From contig JAISLO010000050.1 in NCBI GenBank assembly GCA_031290815.1, positions 1-10,893 on the forward strand: a DNA stretch of 10,893 bases, written 5' to 3'. The translations under genes were made by a program, and so were the position numbers. Source of the DNA: Synergistaceae bacterium (GTDB taxonomy: Bacteria; Synergistota; Synergistia; Synergistales; Synergistaceae). The notes under the pieces were generated by a model. It made no database searches, was not told the origin of the DNA, and saw nothing but the letters and a program-made list of their open reading frames with translations. Positions 1 to 5,302 of this stretch are shown one piece after another (position 1 is the first letter of the stretch; each line of letters opens with the position of its first letter).

Positions 1-61
1 CCAATTCAAACGTATCATTGAACTTCATGTTACGCAGTTCTTCCTTTGAAAACTTCATCAT
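1..61 (-). CDS. start of an unrecognised gene, cut by window edge
   Basis: Only the first 20 codons are visible, beginning MMKFSKEELR and running off the window. A strong Shine-Dalgarno (GGAGGAG) lies a few bases upstream of two adjacent ATG codons at 61 and 58, so this is very probably a real start. It follows the stop of the recombinase-like gene at 80 by 18 bases in the same direction, so the two are likely co-transcribed. The visible residues are charged and polar, with no signal peptide or membrane segment. I do not recognise the family and assign no function. Confidence 0.6.
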   Translation of the reverse strand, partial: MMKFSKEELRNMKFNDTFEL

Positions 62-79
62 GGTCTCCTCCTCTGAAAT

Positions 80-295
80 TCAATTGCTTTTGGAAGAAAG
101 TTTCGCCTCGGACAGGCCAAAACGTCGGCGATATGCCTCCGTATCGGGCACATGCCAACACTTCAACGATTGGCTCCACTGTCTTCCGCTCAGCTTTTTC
201 ACCTCGGCGACGAGTCCGGGGTCATATTTGAATCGGACCGGAATAACCGTCTTTCCTTTGTGTACGCTTGGCCTATATGTTAATTTGTTTGGCAT
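80..295 (-). CDS. short protein matching the N-terminal segment of tyrosine recombinases (truncated integrase-like)
   Basis: The 71-residue product contains a segment (about residues 9-60) with the pattern VHKGKTVIPVRFKYD, then GRQWSQSLKCWHVPDTE and RRRFG. That pattern is typical of the region just before the SAM-like DNA-binding domain in many phage-type tyrosine recombinases. The core-binding and catalytic domains, with the Arg-His-Arg-Tyr residues, are absent, so it cannot recombine DNA alone. I chose the ATG at 295 because GGAGGAG lies about 5 bases upstream; a longer ORF to 319 lacks such a site. Good translation signals here and in the gene after it leave open that the fragment is expressed as a stand-alone small protein. 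It may otherwise be a remnant of the element that brought this region. The family call is from motif memory. Confidence 0.55.
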   Translation of the reverse strand: MPNKLTYRPSVHKGKTVIPVRFKYDPGLVAEVKKLSGRQWSQSLKCWHVPDTEAYRRRFGLSEAKLSSKSN

Positions 296-308
296 GGCTC
301 TCCTCCGC

Positions 309-563
309 CTAGTTTGCACGGTAGTAACTAGTATATTTTACTGTTGATTGCAGGGAAACACAAGAGAAACGGCAGCAAACGAAAAGGCGGCAAAATATTT
401 GCGTTGCGGCGGCGACGCGTCGGGAGGGATTTAAGATTCTCGCGGCTCTTTCGTCCGGTTGCCGCAGTTCCGGCAGGGTGGGAATGCCGTTAGGCGTTAA
501 GAAGTTCAGTGCCTTTGCCGCTTCTTTGAGGTCGCGGATTTTCGCGTATCGGGTCTTGTTCAT
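309..563 (-). pseudogene. relic resembling an internal part of a mobilization relaxase
   Basis: The first 35 or so codons (563 down to about 454) read MNKTRYAKIRDLKEAAKALN then FLTPNGIPTLPELRQ. This resembles a helical segment seen downstream of the nuclease domain in relaxases of mobilizable elements (a lysine-rich helix, then an 'LxFLxENGIxxxxEL' pattern). After about 454 the frame turns into cysteine- and arginine-rich sequence that looks non-coding. The relaxase catalytic tyrosine and histidine triad are missing. No Shine-Dalgarno precedes the ATG at 563; the sequence there is pyrimidine-rich. It overlaps the 3' part of the neighbouring small gene in another frame, and base composition changes sharply near 565, suggesting a junction. 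The assignment rests on a short match. Confidence 0.35.
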
Positions 564-738
564 GAGGAGATAATAAAAATTTTATTTGAATCTTTATAAT
601 ATTATTTTCCAACAATGCCTTAAATAACTTATGCCATTTTGAGTTGCTCATAAAGGAATTAAGATTTTTAATTTTTCTGTCCATTCTTTTTTCGTTTTCA
701 ATGGCATCCAGTTTAAGTTTTTCCATGTCTAATTTCAT
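490..738 (-). CDS. small AT-rich hypothetical protein with a possibly replaced C-terminus
   Basis: The product is 82 residues. Residues 1-57 are rich in Lys, Asn and Ile (for example KNLNSFMSNSKWHKLFKALL). They loosely recall the start of small uncharacterised accessory proteins (DUF6678-like) with a 'MxNxKWxKLF' motif, but I am not sure of this. From about residue 58 the sequence becomes Pro/Arg-rich and is read out of frame from the relaxase-like relic, so the true C-terminus may have been lost by recombination near 565. The gene has its own signals: a -35/-10 pair at 782-787 and 759-764, and AAGGA about 7 bases before the ATG at 738. Its AT content is far above the genes to the right, which suggests horizontal origin. 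Function unknown. Confidence 0.45.
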   Translation of the reverse strand: MKLDMEKLKLDAIENEKRMDRKIKNLNSFMSNSKWHKLFKALLENNIIKIQIKFLLSPHEQDPIRENPRPQRSGKGTELLNA

Positions 739-758
739 TGATTTATCCTTTACAATTT

Positions 759-787
759 ATTATATTTTCATCATTTTAAAATAGCAA
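759..787 (-). promoter_or_regulatory. sigma-70-type promoter for the small AT-rich gene
   Basis: Reading the minus strand, TTGCTA (787-782) is followed after exactly 17 bases by a consensus TATAAT (764-759). Transcription would begin near 752, giving a leader of about 14 bases before the ATG at 738 with AAGGA inside it. The flanking DNA is very AT-rich, which lowers specificity, but spacing and the -10 match are ideal. Confidence 0.6.
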
Positions 788-802
788 GTCCATACTAAAA
801 CA

Positions 803-820
803 GGGGGAAGCGTTTCCCCC
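803..820 (-). terminator. G/C-rich hairpin, probable terminator after the DUF4240 unit
   Basis: GGGGGAA (803-809) pairs perfectly with TTCCCCC (814-820) around a 4-base loop. On the minus strand the stem is followed by TGTTTTAG, a modest U-rich tail. It sits after the DUF4240 gene and before the promoter at 759-787, the right place for a terminator. Similar G-run hairpins also occur near transfer functions in mobile elements, so an old mobilization site is an alternative. The stretch 821-946 holds no convincing gene apart from a possible 36-codon ORF. Confidence 0.4.
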
Positions 821-946
821 CTAACCCTCACAAAGCAAGGCAGCTGCGGCTATGTAAAATCGAAATAATCACCGCCGCCTTGCCTGTTTGTGGTGCTGCG
901 CCGCGCATCTGTTTTACTGATCGCAACACCGGCAGACCGGAATTTA

Positions 947-1492
947 TCAGAATCGGTCATTGTCCCACCACCGGTCAAATGTTTTTGGGCACACCGCGCG
1001 TATGGTTTCCTCGTCGTCCTCGTTCCATTCAAATTTGATTTCGGGTAAATGTTCGCTGTCGAACTCAAAATCATAAGTATCTTCTTCCGAATAGAAATCC
1101 TTGCCGAATTTCTGTTCAAACACATCTTTCGGAATATAGGCGACATCTTCCCATTCGGGATATTCGTCATCCGCCAGCAACTCAAACACACCGCAAAGGC
1201 TGTCGGCGTTACGCAAAGCCTCGTAGAAAACATCCCTTCCCCTTGTAATCAGCCAGTATCTAAAATAATCAAATCCATCATCGCTGCAACCGCCAAGCAC
1301 AGTGTACGCGACTGCCCAAAGCGATTGGTTATATGACAGCTTATGAAAGTGAATCCACCAGTAACGATACCCCATAATTTCTTCCTCGGACAGTTTGCAT
1401 AACTCTGCCTCAAGATTTCTCCCGTTGTTGGATGCCTCAATAATCGTCCAAAACCGGACTTCTGACATAAAGTCTTTTGCTTTTTTCATCAT
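947..1492 (-). CDS. DUF4240 domain protein
   Basis: The product is 181 residues (180 if the second ATG at 1489 is used). The Shine-Dalgarno AGGAGG is 3 bases from the first ATG and 6 from the second, so the second is the better start. The family signature is clear: an N-terminal FWxxIE-type motif (RFWTIIEASNNG), then LWAVAYTVLGGCSDDGFDYF followed by RYWLITRGRDVFYEAL. The rest is acidic (EDTYDFEFDSEHL). No signal peptide or membrane segment is seen, so it is cytoplasmic. DUF4240 has no established biochemical function that I know of; members are scattered through bacteria, often in accessory regions. Here it has its own strong promoter and sits between mobile-element relics, which fits a cargo or immunity-like gene, but that is inference. 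Its composition is less GC-rich than the genes to the right. Confidence 0.85.
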   Translation of the reverse strand: MMKKAKDFMSEVRFWTIIEASNNGRNLEAELCKLSEEEIMGYRYWWIHFHKLSYNQSLWAVAYTVLGGCSDDGFDYFRYWLITRGRDVFYEALRNADSLCGVFELLADDEYPEWEDVAYIPKDVFEQKFGKDFYSEEDTYDFEFDSEHLPEIKFEWNEDDEETIRAVCPKTFDRWWDNDRF

Positions 1493-1537
1493 GAACCTCC
1501 TCGTATAAATTTCGACTTATCACCTGAATATTACTAA

Positions 1538-1566
1538 ATTATATCAGCCTGTTGGAGTGTATTCAA
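1538..1566 (-). promoter_or_regulatory. strong promoter for the DUF4240 gene
   Basis: On the minus strand TTGAAT (1566-1561), a 17-base spacer and a perfect TATAAT (1543-1538) form a near-consensus sigma-70 promoter. The -10 box is preceded by TGA, giving an extended -10. Transcription would start near 1531, leaving a leader of about 40 bases. The signal implies the accessory gene is actively expressed. Confidence 0.7.
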
Positions 1567-1670
1567 TCCAGACTTCCCTAGTTTGGCAGCAGAATTTGAA
1601 TGCCTATTGACAGACAACCAAGCCCGCATTGGACTTCTACCGCCTAGCTCGCGCTTATGCCGGGCACACC

Positions 1671-1704
1671 AAAAAGAAGGGTGTTCATCTGATGAACACC
1701 CTTC
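1671..1704 (-). terminator. rho-independent terminator of the prepilin gene
   Basis: GAAGGGTGTTCAT (1676-1688) and ATGAACACCCTTC (1692-1704) form a perfect 13-bp stem with a 3-base loop. On the minus strand the stem runs directly into TTTTT (1675-1671). It lies 25 bases past the prepilin stop at 1729. The rest of 1567-1670 shows no supportable gene. Confidence 0.88.
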
Positions 1705-1728
1705 GCAGTCAGTATTGCCGGGCTTAGA

Positions 1729-2259
1729 TCAGTTCAGGAACGTGTATACGTACCCCTTTTTGAGCGTGGCGCCCGATATTCCCATGCTTGCCATAGTGTC
1801 GTCAAAGACCAGTCCGGCGCTCTTTGCCGATGCGCGGAGCTTCGTCTCGACCCCTCCGGGAATGTCCGGTTTACCGGCGTTGTTCCTGGATATTCCTATG
1901 AAGGAACGCTGTTTCTTTGTCGTGCCAGTGGAGTAAGTGCCCTCCGTTATGTCGAGCAGATACTTGGCCTGTCCGCCGGACGCCGCGCTGAAGAGCGGCC
2001 TGTCGGTGTACTTGTCGAGGCTGACGCCCGCGGTTTTCACATCACCCGAAGACGGCCAGGCCTCTTCGTCGATGTAAAGCAGCAGGGCAGCCGATTTCGC
2101 GGCCCGCAGGTCGTTTATCAGCTTGGCGGCCTCCGCGCTGTCCGTCGCGGACCCTGTAGCCAGCATCATCATGCCGGCAAGTATGGCAATTATCATTATC
2201 ACTATCAGCAGTTCAACGAGAGTAAAACCGCCTCTCCGACCAATCATCTTCATCTTCAT
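1729..2259 (-). CDS. type IV prepilin / type II pseudopilin-like protein
   Basis: The 176-residue product has a textbook class III signal: a short basic leader (MKMKMIGRRGG), cleavage expected after Gly11, Phe12 as the new N-terminus, Glu at +5 (FTLVE), then a hydrophobic helix to about residue 33. The prepilin peptidase that cuts and methylates such proteins is not in the window. The C-terminal 140 residues are a globular domain of moderate polarity with no disulfide pair. The length fits a minor or major pilin subunit. No assembly ATPase, platform protein or other pilin is adjacent, so it is a solitary pilin gene. The start is fixed by AGGAGG (2272-2267) seven bases upstream of the ATG, and the gene ends in a strong terminator. 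Whether it serves in pili, secretion or DNA uptake cannot be told from here. Confidence 0.88.
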   Translation of the reverse strand: MKMKMIGRRGGFTLVELLIVIMIIAILAGMMMLATGSATDSAEAAKLINDLRAAKSAALLLYIDEEAWPSSGDVKTAGVSLDKYTDRPLFSAASGGQAKYLLDITEGTYSTGTTKKQRSFIGISRNNAGKPDIPGGVETKLRASAKSAGLVFDDTMASMGISGATLKKGYVYTFLN

Positions 2260-2273
2260 GTTTCTTCCTCCTA

Positions 2274-2361
2274 TTAAAAGGGCTGATGCCCGTTCTCAGT
2301 CGAGTACGTTGGATTGCAGCTTCTATTGGAGCTCATGAGGTTTCTTGATTATCACCTCCTT
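2274..2361 (-). promoter_or_regulatory. prepilin leader: orphan Shine-Dalgarno, hairpin and 20-codon ORF
   Basis: On the minus strand AAGGAGGTGAT (2361-2351), a full-length match to the 16S rRNA anti-Shine-Dalgarno, has no ATG, GTG or TTG at a usable distance before an in-frame stop. GAGGT within it (2358-2354) can pair with ACCTC (2341-2337) around a 12-base loop. The next base begins an ATG (2336) opening a 20-codon ORF that ends in TAA at 2274, directly before the prepilin Shine-Dalgarno. A small GGGC/GCCC hairpin with a TTTT tail (2291-2276) covers the end of that ORF. Together these suggest translational or attenuation control, which is inference. Confidence 0.35.
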
Positions 2362-2363
2362 TT

Positions 2364-2393
2364 TATATATAGCTACAATAACCCAAATATCAA
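2364..2393 (-). promoter_or_regulatory. probable prepilin promoter
   Basis: On the minus strand TTGATA (2393-2388) precedes the alternating TATATATA tract (2371-2364), giving TATATA boxes at spacings of 16 or 18. Transcription would then begin close to the orphan Shine-Dalgarno. A perfect TATAAT further up (2428-2423) is a second candidate but has a poor -35. The region is AT-rich, so confidence is limited. Confidence 0.45.
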
Positions 2394-2414
2394 TAACTAT
2401 CATCTTATATTTGG
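2383..2414. repeat. 8-bp inverted repeat, possible operator
   Basis: CCAAATAT (2383-2390) and ATATTTGG (2407-2414) are perfect inverted repeats separated by 16 bases. The left arm overlaps the candidate prepilin -35 box (2388-2393), a natural place for a dimeric regulator. The remainder of the divergent intergenic region (2415-2673) contains no gene I can support and no clear plus-strand promoter; CATAAT boxes at 2541-2546 and 2585-2590 lack good -35 partners. Confidence 0.4.
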
Positions 2415-2673
2415 TATTTATGATTATACTATGAAGTAAAAACATAAAATCGCTAAAAATACTCTTTGTTGCTGTTCCAAAATTACAATGATTCTAAACG
2501 GTTTTACGGACAATGACGCGCGGACATACTGGGATGCGGCATAATTTTTCCAGGCGGGCGGGATATTTTTAAGAACGGAGTCTCCATAATACCTTCATAA
2601 TCCTTTGTTATCCTTTGCGCATCGAAAAACAGCAGGGCCGAATACAATTATCAGGGGAGTGGTGAACGCAGTC

Positions 2674-4161
2674 ATGGAAACACAGCGCAGGACTGAGATT
2701 CTTGGCATAAAGGGAATGACCTGTGTAAATTGCCAGAACAGGATAGAAAAAAAACTGAGGGCGGCAAAAGGGGTTATATCCGCTGACGCAAGTTACGCAA
2801 AGGGGACAGTCAGAGTCGTTTACGACTCAAACACGAGCTTGGACGCCATCGTCTCCGAAATCGAAGGCCTGGGTTACAAAGCGGTTCGTCAAGGAGAAAA
2901 GGGGATCGGTCAATCCGAGCGGAACAATATCATAGGGGTTTTGCTCCTCATCCTGGCGCTATATCTCTTTTTGAGCGGCCCGGGAGGCGGTTTCCTGGGG
3001 GATCTGTCCAATTTCTTCCCGCAGGCCGAGGCTGGAATGGGGTATTGGGTGCTCTTTACAGTCGGGCTTCTGACATCCGTTCACTGTATCGCTATGTGCG
3101 GGGGCATAAATCTGTCTCAGAGCCTCTCAACCCGCGGGGATGATCAGCGGGAGAAACGCGCCCCGCTGTTATTCGCCAGCTTGAGACCAGTCATTCTCTA
3201 CAACTCTGGCAGGGTGATCTCTTATACTCTGGCAGGCGGGATCGTCGGGGCGCTTGGTTCGGCCGTCAGCTTTTCTGGAGCGATGAAGGGCGCTGTCCAG
3301 ATCATAGCCGGTATTTTCATGGTCATACTCGGATTGAATATGCTGGGGATGTTCGGTTTCCTGCGTGCCTTGACGCCCAGACTGCCTGGATTTGCCGTTC
3401 GTCTGGCGGACCGGAAAAAACGCGGAAAGGGCCCGTTCTTCGTCGGCCTCCTGAACGGACTCATGCCCTGCGGCCCGCTTCAGGCCATGCAAATCTACGC
3501 GCTCTCCGCCGGCGGCCCGCTCGAGGGAGCGCTCGCGATGCTGTCCTTCAGCCTCGGCACGGTCCCCTTGATGTTCGGGCTGGGAGCGTTCAGTTCGATC
3601 ATGAGCAGAAGATTCGCCGGCAGGGTCATGAAGGCCGGGGCCGCCCTGGTCATCCTGATGGGCGTCGTCATGTTCAGCAACGGCACGGCGCTCTCGGGAC
3701 TTGACGCCGGGTTTGGCGGTAACGAGGCGCCGGGCGCGGCTCAGAGCGCCGTCACGGGAGGCTCTGTCTCCGGCGGACTTCAGGAGATCAAGACGCCGCT
3801 CACCAGGAGGGGATACCCGGCTATCACTGTCAAGGCCGGAACGCCCGTTCGCTGGAACCTGTACGCGGAGGCTGGCTCGATAAACGGCTGCAACGGCGCC
3901 ATCGTAATACCGGAGTACAATATAGAAAAGCGGCTTCAGGTCGGGGATAACATCATCGAATTCACCCCTGCCAGAGCGGGCAAATTCAGATACAGCTGCT
4001 GGATGGGGATGATAAGGGGAACCATAACAGTGGTGGAGGGCGCTGCCGCGGATGCTCAGGGCAATGTCTCACGGGGCGTTGCCGCCGCGGAGGCCGCCGA
4101 CCTCGACGGAAGCGGCGAAGAAAATGCCTCTGCCGCTCCAGGCTGCCCATGCTGTAAATGA
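2674..4161 (+). CDS. HMA - SafE membrane domain - cupredoxin-like fusion, probable copper handling protein
   Basis: From the ATG at 2674 the protein has 495 residues. Residues 7-71 are a heavy-metal-associated domain with GMTCVNC (Cys17, Cys20). A first membrane helix spans about 84-102. Residues 122-336 form the SafE/DsbD-like domain with about six helices and its conserved cysteine motifs HCIAMCGG (Cys138, Cys142) and LMPCGP (Cys266). A low-complexity linker leads to a cupredoxin-like domain (about 372-456) with Cys406 and YSCWMGM (Cys442, Met444, Met446), thiol/thioether ligands suited to Cu(I). The tail ends CPCCK. Seven helices would put the N-terminal domain inside and the cupredoxin domain outside. 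Related proteins are linked to copper delivery or homeostasis, and I infer the same here. An in-frame TTG at 2605 would add 23 residues upstream of the HMA fold; AGGGGAG lies 14 bases before 2674, so the start is not certain. Confidence 0.85.
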   Translation: METQRRTEILGIKGMTCVNCQNRIEKKLRAAKGVISADASYAKGTVRVVYDSNTSLDAIVSEIEGLGYKAVRQGEKGIGQSERNNIIGVLLLILALYLFLSGPGGGFLGDLSNFFPQAEAGMGYWVLFTVGLLTSVHCIAMCGGINLSQSLSTRGDDQREKRAPLLFASLRPVILYNSGRVISYTLAGGIVGALGSAVSFSGAMKGAVQIIAGIFMVILGLNMLGMFGFLRALTPRLPGFAVRLADRKKRGKGPFFVGLLNGLMPCGPLQAMQIYALSAGGPLEGALAMLSFSLGTVPLMFGLGAFSSIMSRRFAGRVMKAGAALVILMGVVMFSNGTALSGLDAGFGGNEAPGAAQSAVTGGSVSGGLQEIKTPLTRRGYPAITVKAGTPVRWNLYAEAGSINGCNGAIVIPEYNIEKRLQVGDNIIEFTPARAGKFRYSCWMGMIRGTITVVEGAAADAQGNVSRGVAAAEAADLDGSGEENASAAPGCPCCK

Positions 4162-4242
4162 CTGCTGCCTTGGCACTCAAGCGGCCGGCGGCGCTCCCGT
4201 ATTTTATTCCCCGCCCGTATGATCGAATCTTCTCTCTCACTG

Positions 4243-4271
4243 TGGAGAATAAAGGGTGAAATGTGTATAAT
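4243..4271 (+). promoter_or_regulatory. promoter of the nfnAB-argF unit
   Basis: TGGAGA (4243-4248, 4 of 6 matches to TTGACA), a 17-base spacer and a perfect TATAAT (4266-4271) form a good sigma-70 promoter. The start point would fall near 4278, about 34 bases before the structured RNA element. The preceding gap (4162-4242) holds a weak AGCG/CGCT hairpin at about 4180-4195 followed by TATTTTATT, a poor terminator candidate for the upstream gene, and nothing else I can support. Confidence 0.65.
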
Positions 4272-4311
4272 CATCTGATTGAAGCGGAATGTTCGCGGAC
4301 GCTTTGGATGG

Positions 4312-4428
4312 TGAATTGAGGAAGCGCTGACTGAATCGCCGGGGCGAAAAATTCAGCAGCTTGGGAATGAGGGCCCCATCAGGGTTTGAATCCTTGTCCT
4401 TTAGGCCGCTGACATTGAATCAGTCTCC
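4312..4428 (+). promoter_or_regulatory. candidate pseudoknotted regulatory RNA, copy A (leader of nfnAB)
   Basis: The element lies between the promoter and the nfnA start. Helix 1 is TGAATT (4312-4317) with AATTCA (4350-4355). Helix 2 is GACTGA (4329-4334) with TCAGTC (4420-4425), extended past an A-A mismatch by 4336-4337 with 4417-4418, and on the other side by GGA (4320-4322) with TCC (4426-4428). The 5' strand of helix 2 lies inside the loop of helix 1 and its partner lies outside, so the fold is an H-type pseudoknot. The loop core (4320-4349) matches the second copy at 25 of 30 positions, including GGAAGCGC and CGCCGGG(G)CGAAA. A 5' hairpin (AAGCG 4282-4286 with CGCTT 4300-4304) is unique to this copy. 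TCTCC (4424-4428), part of helix 2, could otherwise pair with the nfnA Shine-Dalgarno GGAGG (4445-4449), suggesting translational control. Ligand unknown. Confidence 0.6.
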
Positions 4429-4456
4429 GCTAAAAAGCCGATTGGGAGGGTACGAT

Positions 4457-5302
4457 ATGTTCAAAGTTCTTTCCGCGGAGCGGATCGCGCCGAAGGAGTA
4501 CGATCTTTGGGTTGAAGCTCCGAGAATAGCCCGGCACGCGCGGCCCGGGCAGTTTGTCGTTATTAGGCCGGACGAACGGGGCGAGAGGATTCCGCTGACC
4601 ATCGCGGATTTCGATGCCGAGCGCGGAACGATCCGCATTATCTTTCAGGCGGTCGGGAAGACCACGACTAGAATGGCGTCATTCAAGAAGGGCGACGCGA
4701 TACAGGACATCTCAGGCCCTCTTGGCAGGCCGAGCGAGATCGGAAAACTCGGGACCGTGATGATGGTAGGCGGCGGAGTCGGAATAGCGGCGCTGTTTCC
4801 CATCATACGAGCTCTCAGCCAGGCCGGCAGCAAGGTGATAACCGTGCTGGGCGGGCGGACGTCGGATCTCGTGATAATGAAGGATGAGTGCGGCAGATTC
4901 TCCGATGAGCTGATAATAACGACCGACGACGGGTCGGAGGGCGTCAAGGGACTGGTGACCGACGCCATGAAAACGGTCGCCGGACGAGGCGGCAAGATCG
5001 ATCAGTGCTGGGCGATAGGGCCGACGATAATGATGAAGTTCTGCGCGATGACCGCGTCCGAGCTCGGTCTGCCGATCTGGGTCTCGATGAACCCGATAAT
5101 GCTGGACGGAACCGGCATGTGCGGATGCTGCAGGCTCACTGTAAGCGGCGCGATAAAATTCGGCTGCGTGGACGGGCCGGAATTTGACGGCTCTCTAGTC
5201 AACTGGGACGAGTTTATGAGCCGCCTGAGGCAATACAAGGACGAGGAAAAGATCTCGATGGAAAGGTATCAGGAGGAAGTGGGTGATCTCTCATGGCTGT
5301 GA
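4457..5302 (+). CDS. nfnA: NfnA, small subunit of NADH-dependent reduced ferredoxin:NADP oxidoreductase
   Basis: The 281-residue protein is a ferredoxin-NADP-reductase-type flavoprotein. An FAD-binding barrel occupies about residues 1-95 with RPGQFVVI (29-36) and RIPLTI (44-49). A nucleotide-binding domain follows with VGGGVGIAALFPI (104-116). The C-terminus carries the [2Fe-2S] site of this family in DGTGMCGCCR, with Asp217, Cys222, Cys225 and Cys237 the likely ligands and an extra Cys224. The family partners NfnB in flavin-based electron bifurcation: reduced ferredoxin and NADH together reduce NADP, reversibly, in the cytoplasm. The start is set by GGGAGGG six bases before the ATG at 4457. 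Codons in frame upstream to 4361 belong to the leader RNA. Its stop overlaps nfnB by 10 bases, implying translational coupling. The older name for such pairs is sulfide dehydrogenase (SudB/SudA), which sequence alone cannot exclude. Confidence 0.88.
   Translation: MFKVLSAERIAPKEYDLWVEAPRIARHARPGQFVVIRPDERGERIPLTIADFDAERGTIRIIFQAVGKTTTRMASFKKGDAIQDISGPLGRPSEIGKLGTVMMVGGGVGIAALFPIIRALSQAGSKVITVLGGRTSDLVIMKDECGRFSDELIITTDDGSEGVKGLVTDAMKTVAGRGGKIDQCWAIGPTIMMKFCAMTASELGLPIWVSMNPIMLDGTGMCGCCRLTVSGAIKFGCVDGPEFDGSLVNWDEFMSRLRQYKDEEKISMERYQEEVGDLSWL

Noticed and set aside
850..1233. A 127-codon minus-strand frame over the DUF4240 gene
   Set aside because: Most of it is an out-of-frame shadow of DUF4240; only its last 36 codons were considered, as a low-interest finding.
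1583..1936. A plus-strand frame of 117 codons
   Set aside because: It runs through the terminator hairpin and antisense to the prepilin, with no ribosome site or known motif.
2605..2673. Earlier TTG start for the HMA-SafE protein
   Set aside because: The 23 extra residues precede the HMA fold and have no ribosome site; the ATG at 2674 begins just ahead of the domain, though the call is not certain.
4365..4410. A tRNA-like stretch (GGGTTTGAATCC resembles a T-arm)
   Set aside because: No D-arm, anticodon arm or acceptor stem can be placed around it; it is part of the pseudoknotted leader.
4361..4456. N-terminal extension of NfnA
   Set aside because: The sequence belongs to the leader RNA, and a well-spaced GGGAGGG marks the ATG at 4457, which gives the normal family length.
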